Shown piece by piece: positions 44,701 through 59,700 of a stretch of 64,000 nt of DNA. Each line of letters opens with the position of its first letter. Position 1 is the stretch's first letter. Location: NCBI RefSeq assembly GCF_021018805.1, contig NC_086251.1, forward strand, positions 16,721,098-16,785,097, in the 5' to 3' direction. The stretch comes from Prinia subflava. Its lineage: Eukaryota > Chordata > Aves > Passeriformes > Cisticolidae. The notes beneath the pieces were generated by a model, which was not told the DNA's origin, did no database searches, and saw nothing but the letters and a program-made list of their open reading frames with translations. The position numbers and the translations under genes are program-made.

Positions 44701-47700
44701 ATTCCCAAATGGTATGAAAAGGGGTCCTGCCATCAGTTATAAAGATCTCTTACCACAATTGAGATAGGGAAACATTAATTTCTCATTTAGAAGCCAAAAG
44801 GAGTGAGAGAGAAGCTGCCTTAGAAAAAAAGGGTTGGAAAGAGCAACACTCAGTTCAAATGCAAAAATCTTACTACCCGCAGAGAGTCAAAACCCATTTA
44901 CAAATTGTATTTGAAGCTCAATCCTCCAACTTGCACACCACTTGAATTCCAGCTTTGTCTCTCTCTCTCTCCCCCTCCCTTAATCAGGGATTATCAGAAC
45001 AAACAAACAAAAAAACGACCTCAGCTGGGAACAATGCAAGGCTAAGAGATCTATCACGACAAAGCACTTCAAAGGTGTGATAAAGGCTGGGGACAGAAAA
45101 ACAAGCAGCATAATTTAGATTGGAGTTCTCCTGTAAAGCTACTCACTGCCCACAAGGCCACAGGGGAATTAACACTTTCCTCCTCAGTGTGACAGGGACA
45201 TGGCAAAGCCACCACAAACTCTGGGAGCAAACACATCACCTTCACCAAAGGGCAGAGGCTGCCTGCAGTGACCGTAAGAAGGCACAGCACGCAGGCCAGA
45301 GTGGCACCAGCCCCAGGTTATGCCACGAAAGCACATCTAGTGTCTGCCTGGGCTCAACGTCCAGCAGCAATGGTGAGCCAAGACACAGGAGAGCTGCCCC
45401 CAGCATCAGCTCTCCCACCAGACCTCAGGAAACAAGGTCAGCTCCTCCTGACCCCACCTCTTGCTCAGCTTGCTCCCCTTCTTCCTGCTCTTGGGCCTCT
45501 TCTTCCTCCTGGCACTGCCTCTCTTCCTCTCTGACAACCACATTCTCCTCTGGGCTTTCCTGATCCAGCTGGATCTGCTCCAGTTTGACCTGAGCTTCCC
45601 TCACACCACTGTCCTCTTCTTCGTATGACTGTCGTGGAGACCTAGACATGGGAGAGATCAAAGAAGAAAAGCACAGTTATGAGCCTAGAAACACCATGAG
45701 GTACCCAAGACCTCTAGAAATCCAATTTTTTCACTACCCCAAGCCTACAGCTTGCTGATTATTCCACACCAGAGCTCACAGCCAGTTCCAGGCACCCAGA
45801 TATAACAGCAGTCACATTTCATTCCCCCACTTCAGATGTCCAAACCTCAGCTCAGCTAAGAGCTATGGCAGAGTTGAAGGTATCTGCACATTTCCAGCAT
45901 CATGATGGGCAAAACCCATAGGGAAGCAGAGAAGAGCCCTCTGCTCAAACCCCTGGCAGAGAGGACACTGCTACCATGATGTGGTGCTGGCTCAATTCCC
46001 TGCCTGTCTACTAAAATTCTAGCTAGCTAAAATTTTAGCTAGATAAAATTCCAGGTGCATCAGCACATCCTGCAGTCAAACACAAATCTGATGCTGCCCC
46101 CATGGTTCCCAGCATTAATTCAGTGTGGTGCACCAGACACAGCCCTTCTCTGCCTAAACTCATCTTCCATGTTAACAGAGTCTCTTGCTGGAGGCCAGCC
46201 CAACCAACAACACAGGAAGATGCTTCTCAAGCTGAAACTAAACTCCAGGGCAAGACTGCAGAGCCACTCCCCTGGAATCATTTCATGGGCAAGGCACAAT
46301 CCTTCACAAGCAATGCTGTATTGACACCTGATCCCAAGCCTCAGTTCTGCCCACTGGAAAAAGTTACACCTCTGCTCACATCCCTCATCTCACATCCCAG
46401 CAAAACAAAGGTATTTCAAAGCAGATGGGGTCGCCCCTTGGCTTAGGGGTTTAAAACACCACAGTGGGTTTGGTACAAGAGAATTGCCCCAGCTCTCCAA
46501 GGCTGCAGGAGGAGACCCAGGAGTATCTTCATATAATCAGCTTTGCAAAAGCAGAGCAGCCCATTCCTTTGGGAACAGGGACACCAGGACTACAGAATCC
46601 CAGCACTCTCACTGGCTCACAGCCACACACCAAGCTGTTATTGCCATCTTACTTTCCCCAGCCAAAAGAGCTCTCTCCTCCCACCCAGTTCTTAGAAAAT
46701 TGCCTGGCTTGAGAGAGCAGGGCTAGAGAGCTGGCTAACAGGCAGCTGCCAAAGGGCAAGGCTGACTCACTGCTCCTCCCTCGACAGGCAGCACCAAAAC
46801 ACAAAAACAAGTTCCAAGAAGACCTTTCCACCCACCTCTCTGCTGGGGAAGGCAGCTCACAGGTCAGCCACCAGCCCTCCACATTGACTACATGGGGAAA
46901 AAGATGATGCATGTGCTGGGACACTTGACTTGTTTCTCATCATCCTCTCACCAAGAGCAAACAGGCTCTGGAGGCCCAGGAAGCCAGCAGCTCTCCACCA
47001 GGATACCAGCAATGTCTCCAGCTCAAGTGCAAGCTCATATTAAAAATTAAGGCCAGCAAACACAGTGTAGCCTGTAGGATACCTTTCATACCACAGCAGT
47101 GTTGCATGGGAGGCAGCTGGGCTGGCACACAGCTGATAGCATGAATCTCCTACTCTAAGAGGGGAACCAGGACCAAAAAGAAAATGTGCCTTAGCACCAA
47201 GGCCCTCAGGGGATGCAGGACCTGGTTTAGTTCCGTCCAACAGAGAGCAGCTGTCTCCATCCAGTCTTTCACAGCCACCACTTAAAAACCAGGATTTGCT
47301 TCATCTTCAGTTAAACAGGAGCAAAGAGAGCTGGAAAATCCTGACCACAGCACTGCTTGTCCCAGCACAGGGCACCACAGGCAGACACACAACCCACCTG
47401 TGCTCACAGCACACTCCAAACTTGTCCTTTGAGTGAGGCAGGTCCCCAAGGACAAAGCTGCTGAAAGGACTTTACAGGCACAGCCCCTACTATGAAGCAA
47501 GCCCAGCCCTTGCAAAAAGCCTGCCCCCAGCAAGCCCACAGAGTCTGAGCCCCTTCAGCTGCCTCTCCCAACCAGTCCTTAGCAAAGCAGCCTTCAGCTA
47601 CAGCTCCTGCTTTTAAAGTACCACCTCTCAGTGATGGGCTCCACCTGCCATGATCACCACGCCCTGCTCAGCACCCTCCCCTCCTGCTACAGGATAAACA

Positions 47701-50700
47701 CAAGCATCACATAAAAACCCAAGGAGAAATACCTGGGGAGCATAATGTTAATTCCAACTAATTCTCTTTTGAAGGCCAAGGAAGGAATAGCAGTAGCCTT
47801 TCTTTGCAGAAAAGCTCTTTGCAAGGGGGCTAAAAAAAGAGGCAGCAAACCAAAAAGCAGATGATTTCTAATTGCTCCCACAGATGTTATAGTCACGTTG
47901 TGCTGGGCCTTGGAAGTGTTTGAGAAGTGCTTGTGGGGTCAGGGCTGCAAAGGTACAGCTTGCAGCGTGGTTCAGCCACAACGTTTGGAGAAAAGTATCA
48001 AAACTTTGAGCTCTTTTTATTTATTCAGCAGTAAATATTAATCTTAAGCATTTTTGCAGTCACAGGATAGTTTGGGTTGGAAAGGACCTTTAAAGGTCAT
48101 CTAGTCCAATCCCTCTGAAATAAGCAGGAACCTTTTAAATCAGATCAGGTTTCTGATCCAGCCCTGTCCAACCTGACCTTGAATGCTTCCAGGGAAGGGG
48201 CATCCACCACCTCTCTGTGCAAAGAATTCTTCGGGGTAAAGAAGAGGCTATGCCAAAAATTCCCTACAAAATCAAGCTGCCAAGAGAGCTGAGTCACAGA
48301 GTTCATGTGCAGGTAGCTGGCATCCAAGGGAAGTGGTTAAGGCAGGAGTTTGGTTTAGTTCTGTAAGGGAGGAGTGATGGGAGATGGGGACTAAGCAGCT
48401 GGCACACAGGCACCTCTCAGGGCTCTTTGCTGCCTGTTTTTCCCTGCTAGAAGAGGAGTCAGGCACAAGGTGGGCTGGGGCCATAACACCTACTATGTTG
48501 ACATGAGCCAGGAAGCAGCAATAACTTAGAACAGCTTTTTAGGCTGGCCTGGATTATGTTAGAGACCGTTTCAGCCCCTGCAGCAGCTCAGGTGGCTTAA
48601 ATCTGCTGTTGTCACTTCTCCAAACCCAGGCGTCCTGGCAGGCTGCCACTGCTCGGAGCACAAAGCTCAATCCAAACATCCCAAAGCCTGGGGCTGCCCC
48701 TGGGCCATCCCTCCCTGCCAGCCCAAATGGCAGGCAGGGGGCAGCTGGCCCAGCGGTGTGGGGCCTCCTCTGTCCTGCTGATGCTCCAGACTCCAGCCTC
48801 ATTCTTACACGTGCTAGGCTTCACCTGGGTTTGTCACCCCTCCTGAGGGACAGTCCTTTTGCTGGGGACATGGGCACCCCTCACTCCCCTCAGTTCATCT
48901 GGGTCCTACCCACCTCTGCTTGCGCTGCTCCAGCTTCTGGGACCAGTCACTGAACCCCTCATCTTCCTCCAGCTCCGAAGTCCCAGATGGCTTGAAGTCA
49001 TAGCTGAAACACAGCAAGAAGGAAAATAAGCACAGAGAGGCACACAAAAAGGCCTAAACCTGGCCTGAAAGAGCCACAGCCTGGCACAGTCCCTCTCTCC
49101 TTCCAGTTATTCCATTTATTCTTCTTCAGACGAGCTGCACTGTTGAAGATAGCCATGGCAAAATCATTCCAGTATTTGTGGCCCTGACCACAAATGTGTG
49201 CTCAGACTAACAGAAAAGCTCCCAGGGAGCGAGGGAGACTGGCTGAATGCTGGTAGAAAACTGGCTGATTCCCTGTCCCTCTGAAAACACAGCTCCAGGA
49301 GCAGCACAAAGCCAGCACAGCCCCATCACCCCAGCTGATGTCCATCCCTCTGGCTCCAAGGACACTCCTGTCCTTCCTGCAAACCCTCTGTCCTCCTGAC
49401 TATTTCTGGTTTTCTTTAGCTCGGTTAAGGGGGAACAGGAGGTTCACTCTGTCCCTTTGGAGCAAGGAAATGCAGGCGTGGGTTTGAACTAAGGGGAATG
49501 ACATGGATAGGATGAGCCCCAGTGTGGGAAGAGCCACAGGAAGGAGGGGGCAGGATCTACACAAGAGAGAATGAAGCTTTTCAGGAGATTAATAGCCAGG
49601 GCTGACCCTGGCTGCATGAGCAAGCCCAGGTGGCTGTCAGCAGCTGTAAACAAAACCAGGGAATGGCTGGGGAAGAAGGAACATCCTTGTGGTTGAGCCT
49701 GGCCCAGCAAGCTTTGGCATCCTGGAGCAGGGACCAAAACCCTTCATTTTTGGAGCTGTTCTTGTCATTGCCCTCTTAAACACTCAATTAAATTTGGGCA
49801 ATGCCAGTGGTCCTGCAGGGCCAGCAGCAGGGCAGTGCCCACGCCAGCAGGACTGGAGCCTGCAGCCTGGGTTACTGGGGCTGCTGCACACTGCTCTGGG
49901 CCCGAGGCTGCTCACAGCACCGACCAGCAAAGCAGACACCAGAGAGCTCATCTGCTCTTTGAAAGACCTTTTCGAGTTATTTCCTAGCCCCCACGTGAAA
50001 GGGGGTTTGGAAAAGCTAATGACTATTATTACTTTCCAGACCTTCTGTTTGCTTTTAGAACAGACTGCAGCGGTTTTGTCTGCAGAATATCACCGTGTGT
50101 ATTTCCACAAAAGATTGTGATGGTGTTTTGCAATGCTTTTACATATTTAAAAAAAAAAAGGGGGAAGGAAAAAAAAAAAAAAAAAAGAAGTCCTGAATAA
50201 TTTTGGAAGTATCTTGGAAAAAAAGTCTTTTAATGGAAAAAGAATAGATTTTCATACACAACTTTTGCTATTTTTCCAGTACAATGAAGATATTGCTTCT
50301 CTGTGGCTATAACTCCAAATCTTGCCACCACTTGTCCATTGTGTTCAACAGATTTAGAAATAAGTTGAACACATAAAGGTAAGACTGAAGACTTTGAGTC
50401 AAGAATTCGGCAATTCAGAGTCCAGACTAGTTTTTGTGCTAGCCCCAGTGCTGCACAGCATCTGGGCCACTGAACCATGGACATGGGGAGGCTGCAGTAG
50501 GATGTGGTGTGGGATGCTGGGGATGTCATCCTATCCCTTCTGCAGGTGTTTCTTCTTTGACAGCAGATAGCTCAGCATCTCCATTAATGCCTCCTGAGCT
50601 CTTTCCATTTAGAACATGCCCCATTAAAGCACAAAGTTAATTTTAACCCTCAGAGCTGTGAACTGCACCAGTTCAGGTGCTGCTTCATGCTTCCCAGTGG

Positions 50701-53700
50701 CAGGGCAGCATCCTCTGAGGGAGGAATGGGAAGCCCAGCCCTTGCACTGTGATCTGCCTGGGGTTGTGCATCACATCCTCAGGCATGTCTGACTCTGCAC
50801 ATATCAGGAACTCCATTATTTTTGGTGTAGGATGACTCCCAAGTTGAAATTTAACCAAGCACTGAAATCTGGCAATGGTGACTCCGTGCCAGAGCCCAGC
50901 CTGTCCCAAGCTATCCCAGTGTAAACTCTCAGGGCAGTAAAACCCTCAGCCTCCAGCCAAGAAAACGATCAAAGCAGGACTTCTGGGGTTTTCTCTCCAA
51001 ACAAGAAAGCACACTATTTGCTAGTGTGCACTACATACCCCAGCCCAAACTTATTAGAGAACTTCCCCATCTTTCCCAAACCACCCCAACAACAGGGACA
51101 CACACTGGGTGGCTGCAGGAGGGGTTTGCTGCAAGGTGTGCTGCTGAAGGCTTTATCCAGGGGTGTTTCTTACTGGTTTTCCTGTGCCAGAGCCGCGCTC
51201 TCCGAGCAGGAGACAGTGCCATTCAAGCCCTCCTCTGCCTGGGACCGCAGCTGCTTCTCCCGCTCCCGCCGCCGCCGCTCTCTCGCCGCCTCCTCCTCAT
51301 CCTCCACGCTCCACTGTGCTGTCAGCCTGCCAAGCCAGAGGGAAAACCATCTTTAATGCCACCAGGCAGTCCTGTGAACCCTAATAACAATCCTCTGAGG
51401 TGTCTGGGCTCCCCCCAGCAAACAGGAGCCTTCTGCAGAGGAGTGCCCCCACCATGGGTGGTGATCCCCAAAGTGGCATCCTCACCTCCACCAGCACAGC
51501 TCCGCAGCGGGACTGACCGATGGGCAAGGATAAGCTGGGACACAGGGACTGGGAGAAGGGTGCAGGAGAGCCTGCAGGTCTCCAGAAGGAAGATGTGGTG
51601 CATATCCTCTTCCTACCAGACAGCCACCTGCCTGTGGGCTGAAGCCCACTGGAAAGCACCACTCCCTGCAAAAATAGCTTTGCACCCCCAGAAGGGTTTG
51701 TAAATGGTCCTGCAACGCTGCAAGATGTCTGAAGGGTTTGTAAAGGGTCTTGCAGTGCTGTAAGATATCCAACACCTGCATCTCAAGCTTTGGCCCACAG
51801 AAGGCAAGACTGTACCCTAGGGATGAGTTTCCTCATGAGTTGAGCTGCTCCTGCCTGATTAGGAGCCCAGGAGACAGTGGCGGAGGGCAGCACCTATGTC
51901 CTGCTCTGCCCTGCCTGGCTTCCTGCCACCCCTGCGAGAAGAAAAACCTGTCCTGGCTTCTCCCAGACATCTCAGCTGCTAGATAATAATGCCTCTGCCA
52001 GCAGAACAGCCTCCTGCATCCCCAAGGAAGTGATAAGGCGGATGCCACATTCCTTCTCTGGTGATAACGCCAGTCCAGCCACTCCCTCGTGGGACAGGCT
52101 CCTGCTCCACTGGCAGCCCCAGCTGAGATTCAGGCAGAAAGGGACATGCCATGGGGTGGCCACCACCCACCAAGGGCCTGTGATGGCAGCTGGAGCTGGG
52201 CAGGTCTGGTCTGCGGTACACAGAGCTGATGCTGGGGCAGATGCCGCCTCACCCCGCTCACCCCTGGCTCAGCCAGGTCCAAAACAGACACAAAGGCTGT
52301 TTCCCTGGCATTTTTAAGCCTGTTCGCAGAAGTATCTTTCAGGAAGACACACACATGGGAGCTGAGAAGCCGATCTCCCCCCAGCAGCAGGACCCAGCCT
52401 GACCTGCACTCCCCCACCTCAGGCACACCCTGAGGACCGTGGTCCTCTTAGGGTGAACCTCTCAATGGGAGATACAGTGCACCATTATTCAGATTGGAAC
52501 AAACAGCCTGTGGAAAGGAAAATGGGGGGAAAGCCCAAACAGAAATGCCTTAGTCGAGACTTGTTTCGGCCCAGTTGGAGCGAATGAGGAGCAGGCCCCA
52601 GGAGTGCCACTCTGCCAGCCTGCCCAGCTTTGCCCTCAGTCTGGGCTATGAAGCATGTGAGAGGGCCTCACTTCACCATGGGTCTCACCAAAAACCTGTT
52701 TTCTTATGAAGTTCAGGACAGATACCTCCTTATCCCAGCAACAGGGGGAGAAAAAAGCCCATTGGGATTAACTGATGAAAAATGTAGCCTCTGTAATTAC
52801 ATTGTGAACCCTGTTAGCCTTTCCAGGGAAGACTCACTCAGAGCCTGTTTTACTCTGCAGTGCCAGCAGGACTGTTGAGCTTAGCCTCAGTAGCATCCCT
52901 TTGCACAGTGCTCCCACCACCACTCTGTCAGGAAGCTGGGGATGACTCAAATCACTGCCCTTCCAAACTCCCACCTGCCTCAAGGCAGCAAAACCAGGTT
53001 GTGAGCCCAATGAAGAAAGGTTGCCCAGGGAGGAGCAGGGAACAAAGCAGACTGCAGGACTAGGCCAAGAGAATGCTCCACTGCCATGTAGTTACTGCTT
53101 GCCTTCTTTTGGGTGGGGTCTTTCTGCAAGCACCAAATTCAGCTCTTTCCCTTTTTACCCCCTCATCACCCCTTGCCACCTTGGTCTCCATGAGGAACAA
53201 AGCAGACCCAGAGCAGAGCCTGGGCTCCCCTCCTCCCTTCCCAACTCATCCCACACTCTTATTTATTATTTTTCCTCAGGTTCCCATAGAAACCCTTGTC
53301 TGTGGACCTGGCAGGAAGCCACCATGTTGTTGTTTTTTTTTTTTTAATATATAAATGAAGTCATTCATTAAACTCTGCCATGATCTCCCTCCCTTGTGCG
53401 ACAGCTCCAGATAGTCTCCAATTCGGAAAAGCTCTTAACCCCCTCTTGCCCATATCACCCCAGTTACGAGAAGCAAAGTCCATGTTTATGCCAGAACAAG
53501 TTGGATTTCGATTAAAATCTTTCACTCCCTCCTCCAGTTCCTCGGAGAGCTGCTGCAGAGGCGGTGCTCCACCAACACCCCCAGCTTGGCCAGGGTGCTC
53601 TAGGGAGCCTGGAGGGGGGGTCCCTTCCGAATCACATGAGCTTTCCACACTGTGAGAGCAGCACTGGTTGGCAGCCCTCTCCCTTTCCCAGTTGGATGTG

Positions 53701-56700
53701 ACTAACTCTCTCCCCATGACCTCACCGGCTCGCTATTCTGTCCCTGCATCCTTCGAACAGGCTGAGGACAGAGCCAGGGGCGACCGTCTCGGGGAGAAGG
53801 ATTTTTCTGCAAAAGCAGAGAAATAACTTTCCCAGCTCCCTTTGCCACAGAGCAGCCCAGGTTTGTCACAGTGCAATCCCAGCTTCCAGGCTGCCCGCTG
53901 CTGTGCTGGGATGTATGTCAGACACTCTGAGCATCCTGGGGGGGCTGCGATGCTGGGAACAGTATGCCTCTGCTCAGCAGTAGGGGCTGCAGATAAAGCC
54001 CCCACAGATTCAAAAATACCAGCACCCTCCAGCAAACACCTAAACCGAGTTTATTTTCAGACTCTGAGCTCTCTGTCATGCTCAAATAGGCTGGTAGGGG
54101 AGTGAGGTTTAATAAGCGATGCGCTGGGGTTCAGTAATCACACTGACAAGCAGAGGAAAAAGGACGATTACTTTTGGACTGACCTAGCAGCATAAATATT
54201 TGTCTTTAGTGAAAAACAAACAAAACAAAATGAAGCAAAAAACACAAGCAAATGAGAAACTAAGCCTTGCCAAAGTCCTTGTGTTTGGGTCAGCTACAGG
54301 GGTTTGTTGGACTCCAGACAAAATGTGCCATTTCAATTTGGACAAGCACAAGTGTGAGCAGGGGATCAGCTGTTAAATTGCCTTTCGAAGCAAAAAAGGT
54401 GGAAAGATTTAATTTCCAAATGGTTCCATTTACTAAAACGGGGCCATGGTCTCCCGTTTGGTCTAATTGTTCACAGCCGTATTCAGCAACTCAACATGCT
54501 CAGCCCACAGTGGTATTTCACTACTGTCCTTCCCAATTCTAGAAATAATTACCCACTGCTCCAGGAACAGGCTGGTCCCGTGTATCTTCGCCTCCATCCA
54601 GCACTGTCCCAGGCTGGTCCAGGCTGGGGAGGTTTGGGGAAGAAGCAGACTCATAGCTGCCAGCGGGACCAAGAGTTCTCAACTTCATTTCACCCATCAC
54701 AGGATGGGGAAAGGGAAAGCAGGACTTGAAGCTTGAGGAGTTGCAAGATGAGCTACAGCATGCTAACCTCCTGCATCCAGCCACCTGCCTTTATAAAACT
54801 CCTCTATAGAGGGATTTTCATGAAATGTGAAAGGAAATTCACCCCCTTAAACAAACCTCACTGTGATTGGAGAAGGGAGGAGAAAAGATAGAAAGACCTC
54901 AGTGGCCCCAGCAGCCCAGAGCTGTGGCAAGATTTCTTCCAGCAAGAGTTCATCAAAGGGCTGGGTCATTTCTCTTACACGATCGCTACATCTCTGCCAA
55001 CAGCTTTTGGAGGTCATGGTTGAGCCAAACACGTTTTGTGGAATGGGCTTCTCTTTTCCTCAGGATACCCTGGAGTTGTAAGGATGAGCTGAAGGCACCT
55101 TGGTTCAGCTGTGCCCACAGAGACACTGCCTGCCAAGCATTTGGGATGCCGAGATTTCTGCTCTGACCGGGGCCAGCAGCCTGTCTCAGATCCAGCTCTT
55201 GACCTCACCTCCCTCTAGACCCCCAGCCAAGGGTGGGGCTTTATTTCTGTTTGCACTCCCAAACACCTCTTCCTGCAGCACAGCAATGCAGGCACCCGCG
55301 CTCCGGCTGCCCTGTTCCACACGGCCACAAACGCCTGCTCCAGACAAGCCAGCGTGGCTGGGAAGGTCACGTTTCCTTTGGGCGATTCCTCACCGGCACT
55401 TGAGGAGATTTTGATATTCAGGCAAGGGAAATTTCTGGCACCAGATGAGCTGTGTTTAAGGAAAACTCTGCAGAGTTGAGGAGTCTTTTGCATGGTTGAC
55501 GGCTCAAAGGAAGCTTTGCTGGCCCAAACCCAACCTTCAGCACTAAAGCTAATTCCAGAAAGGAAAATCAAATGCCTCCCAGCGGCTTTGGGCTTTGCAG
55601 ACCTGTGCCAGAAAAACTCAGGAACCCTCTACCAGCGCACTGGACATTTCTGTCTCCTGAGCTCACTGGGGTACCAGGCCAGGAGTGTGTTGGCTTTGGT
55701 TGCTGCCTCTGTTGGGTAGTTTGCCCCCACAAAGCCAGGGTACAAGAGGGAAGAGGTTTTGGGAACAGGATTTAGGAGGAGCCACGTGCAACCACAAAAG
55801 ATACATTGTCCATCACCTGTGAAAAACCCAGTGTCCACCACAGCTGGAAATATTCCCTGGAAGCCATAGGGCTGCATGAACTAGAGAAGAATCGGGAAGA
55901 GCAGCCCTGCCTCCCCCAGCAGCCATCCCATCTCCACTCTGTTGAGGTTTGGGGAAAGGGAGATGCCAGAAACCAATGCAAGGAACCTTCCCCTTCCATG
56001 CAATCCACCGCAGCCTGCATTGCCCTGTCAGAGTGCCAGATACAACATCAGTGCAGAATACAGCCTAGGGCCATCAACAAGCTCATCTGCTGCCAAGCAG
56101 AGCTGCCAGGCTTTATTTCATATTGCATTTATCACACATTTATAAAGGGCCCTGACTGCTGGCAGGAGATGTGCAGCTCACCCTGTCACACGAAAGGGAA
56201 GAGGACACCCTCTGAGGGCTGCAACTGCCTCACCCACTTGATCTTCTGCCACCAAATTAATCCCTTATTAGTGGCACATAATGGCTCTGTGTGACTGAGT
56301 CAAGTATGCTGAAATACGCAGATAATGCCTCCACTCATGTCACTCAGGACTACTGGTGTCAGGCCACCAGAGAAGTCATGGTTTTCCATGCCTTAGGAGG
56401 AACGTGCCTGGATAGCAAAGATTGCAGCTGGGTCATCATCCCGCTGAATAAGGAAGGGGGTGTGGATAGCGGTACGGTACAGGGAGACTGAGAAAAGAAA
56501 TAAAATCAAGAATTATTACGTCACAGCCTGAAGTTTATTTCAGCCTTGCCTCGAGAGAGTTATTCCAGCTCTGGAACAGCAGTGTGTCAGTCAAAGGCAG
56601 CCAGAGATACTCCACAAGCCTCTCCCTCCCATACATTCATGTAATTCCTCAGCTGCATTGCTCCGTTCAGAGTCCAGGCTACAGAGTTTGAACAAGGAGG

Positions 56701-59700
56701 GGGGGCAGGGGGAGAGGAAAAAATGCATCTATGTGCTTCACCCTCAGCCTTTTTCTCATACCAAGCTTCCCCACCCCACACGTAGCTGTGCAGTCTCAGC
56801 CACGTCTCTCCATTTCTCCTATAAATCAGGGGTCACCTTCAGGATGTGAACAGCAGGACAGAGCTGCTTCACACCCAGAAGTGGCCACAGAGCCCATCTC
56901 CACCTCCTTCTAGAACTGGGGCTGTGGAAAGGCAGCACGTATTGGGTGATAAGGACATACCAAGGCATCTGAACAGAATATGATGCATCCCAAAATTTCA
57001 TCAAGCAGAAATAGAAGGAAAACCACATTGAGCATCACAGAGACCTATCTCCCTTTCAAAAATAAAAGCAACTCTTCTTTTTTTAAACAGATCTTGGATT
57101 TCCTCCACACAAGAACATTCCATTTCTGCCCTGAGAAGGACGTGCAGATGTGCAGCCATGCATCACATGTGCCACACATAAAACTCTGCCTAGTTTAGCC
57201 TTCATTAAATCCCCTGCAAAGATCGACCTGTCACTGTGGGGTGACAGGCAGGGAAAGCCCCAAGATGGTAATTTACTGCCTCCAAAGGCAAAACAAGACA
57301 CACTTGAGAAAGCTGGTGGCAAATGGCAGAAGCAGACCCTGGAGGAGGGATGAAAGCAGGGCTGGTTCTTCATCAGGAGCTTCATCTGTCCCCTCCTGCC
57401 ACTCACAGGACTGTGGCTCCAAAAAGGTACATGGAATGCTCCATGCTTCCAGATGCCATAGGTGATGCACAACCACTCACAGAGGCATGAGGCAACCAGT
57501 GGGAACAACAGTTTCTTTTTATTATTATTGATTTTAATCATGGCAGACAGAATCCAAACGAATTGCACCCAAGATGATGAATTGCACCCTCAGGACCGCA
57601 GGTCCTTAGCACACAGATAGGCTGGTGCAATAATGTATTAACATCACTGGTCAGGAATTTGGCAGGGGGGAGGAAAGGGCTGGAGCCTGAGCCCTCCCAG
57701 CACTGCACTGCATTCAGTAGGTGTGAGAAATCAGTGCTGTGTACAACCCACAGCCACGGCTCTTTCTCACGGTCTCTCCATCTCAGCCCTAAGGTTCAAG
57801 GAATTGGAGGGTTTTTTTCCACAGGGCAGGAAGTCTAGGCTCTGTTTTTGCAAGGGAGAAGCATGTCAGAGGAGAAAATAGACTTGTCAAAGAGATGCAG
57901 ACTGCCTTACCCAGCTTTTGTATTTTATTTTTCTCCTCCTTAAGAGAAAAGCAAGACTCCACAGCCTCCCTGCCTTGGCTACAGTCAGCCAGCATCCTTG
58001 ATACACTCCTGCTGGAAAACAAGTCTGAGCCTAGAAAGGCGAGCAATTGCCTTATCCCTGCTCCAGGCCGGGATTAAGAGCACGATTTGTATCAGCGCGG
58101 TGGTTTTTACATTTTTACAGCACAGCTGGCTTGGCCCTCCCTGTGCAGCCCCGGCCGAGGCGCTCCCCCAGCAGCAGGAGGGAGTTTGGTGTCCGAGCAG
58201 CGGCAGGAGGCTCGGGGAGGCCGTGAGAACACCCTGCTCCCATCCCTGGGAGCGTTGAGGCTCTCTGGGTTCAGGGCTGCCGACTTGTTCCTGCAGCAGG
58301 AACAGTCAGCAGCAAGCCCTCGGTCCCTGCTGCGCCAGGGCAGAGCGTCTTCATGAGGAAAAGAGTCCTTGCCCCAAAATACTGATCTCAAAATTTGAGG
58401 GCATGGCACCCCAGCTTCTTGCTGTGGGACAGAGACACTTGGCAGCCCCAGCTGCCCTTTGCCCTTGGAGCTGAGGGATGGTGCTGATGCTTTTTGATGC
58501 TCCATCGAAAGAGTTAGAAATGGAGGGAAAAGGAGAAATCAAAATAATCTGGAAGCTGAAATTTAGTTTTCACACACCATCCCGGCTGTAAAGTCTCAGC
58601 CCTCAGGTTCTCCATCCAGTGCTCTTTCTAGCTGAACCATACTCAGATACATCATGGTCTTTCTCCACACCATCAGAGGATGCCGATAACCTGCGCAGCC
58701 CTGATGGGCTCAAAGGCTCACTACAGCTTCCCAAAATTTCCATGGGCTCAAAGTTCAGGCCCTGAACATCCAATTGCCTGAGAGCAGGTAAAAATCTGAG
58801 TCAGGCCAGGCTAAAGGCAAACAAGACCCATGCTCTGGTTTCTGGGAAAGGTCAGTGGTAGGTGGAATTCTGACAAAACAAACCCCAGGGCTAGAAAAAA
58901 TCTGGGAATGGATCCACGGAGTACTCAGAGGGGACAGATGAGCTGCTTCAACCAGAGAGAAAGGATAAGCTGTTGTCTTTGGGGTGAAAGCTGAGGGTGG
59001 GCACCCCACAAGGCACCCAGGGAGGGACTTACCCACCACACACTGGCTTAGCCCTTACCCTCACCCTGCCCCACAGCTCAGCTGGGTTGCAAATCCCCAG
59101 GTTCCTCCTGGATTGCAAAACATGGTGGCATCACTCTGCAAGCAGCTGGCACCACAGAAGCCACCCTGGGATGTGGAAATCCCCCAGGCATGCCATCAGT
59201 CTGGCCCAAGGGGCTCTCCTGGACCCTCCTCCCTGCCAGCAGCCTCTGCTGATGTCTCCCTTTCCATGCACACTCCGTTTGTGGGTTCCACAAAGGTGCC
59301 CATCTGTTCTGCCCTGGCCACGGCAATGGCGCACAGAGGGATATAAGAAAAAAATGAAGGCCACTAATAAAAACATCAAAATAGAGAAGATTCAAGAAGG
59401 GGAGCACCTTAGGCTCCTCATGACATGTGTAGGCTGCATTGCAAAGCATGAATCACACTGATGAAGGCCCTGTGTCCCCTGCTGTCCCCATCTCCCTCCT
59501 TTTCCCACACAACAGCTCAGCTACTGGCTCATTCCTACATGTTTCAGTTTCCCCATCCTCCACTAAAGAGCTGTCCCACTTCTTCACACCAAGACTTCCT
59601 CGCTCCCTACACCTGTCTAAGAGCCAGGGAGCTGAAGCAAAGTGGTGCTGCAATAGGCCCTGGAGGCAGTAGCTATCTACCAGGCAACAAACTGTGCCCA

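Larger units (their letters stand above)
44481..51173 (-). other. LSP1: LSP1 introns 2-4
   Basis: These are the introns at 44481-45457, 45642-48913 and 49004-51173. They contain a 16-bp tandem repeat at 46012, a CR1 fragment at 48060 and A-rich tracts at 50150-50186. A 99-codon minus-strand frame (50230-50529) has no recognised domain and is left unannotated as a gene. Confidence 0.5.

Noticed and set aside
50230..50529. 99-codon minus-strand frame in LSP1 intron 2
   Set aside because: No splice sites joining the LSP1 frame and no recognised domain; kept only as a note in the intron entry.
51026..51703. 225-codon plus-strand frame across LSP1 exon 2
   Set aside because: Antisense to a well-supported LSP1 exon; Ser/Pro/Leu-rich shadow of Glu/Arg codons.
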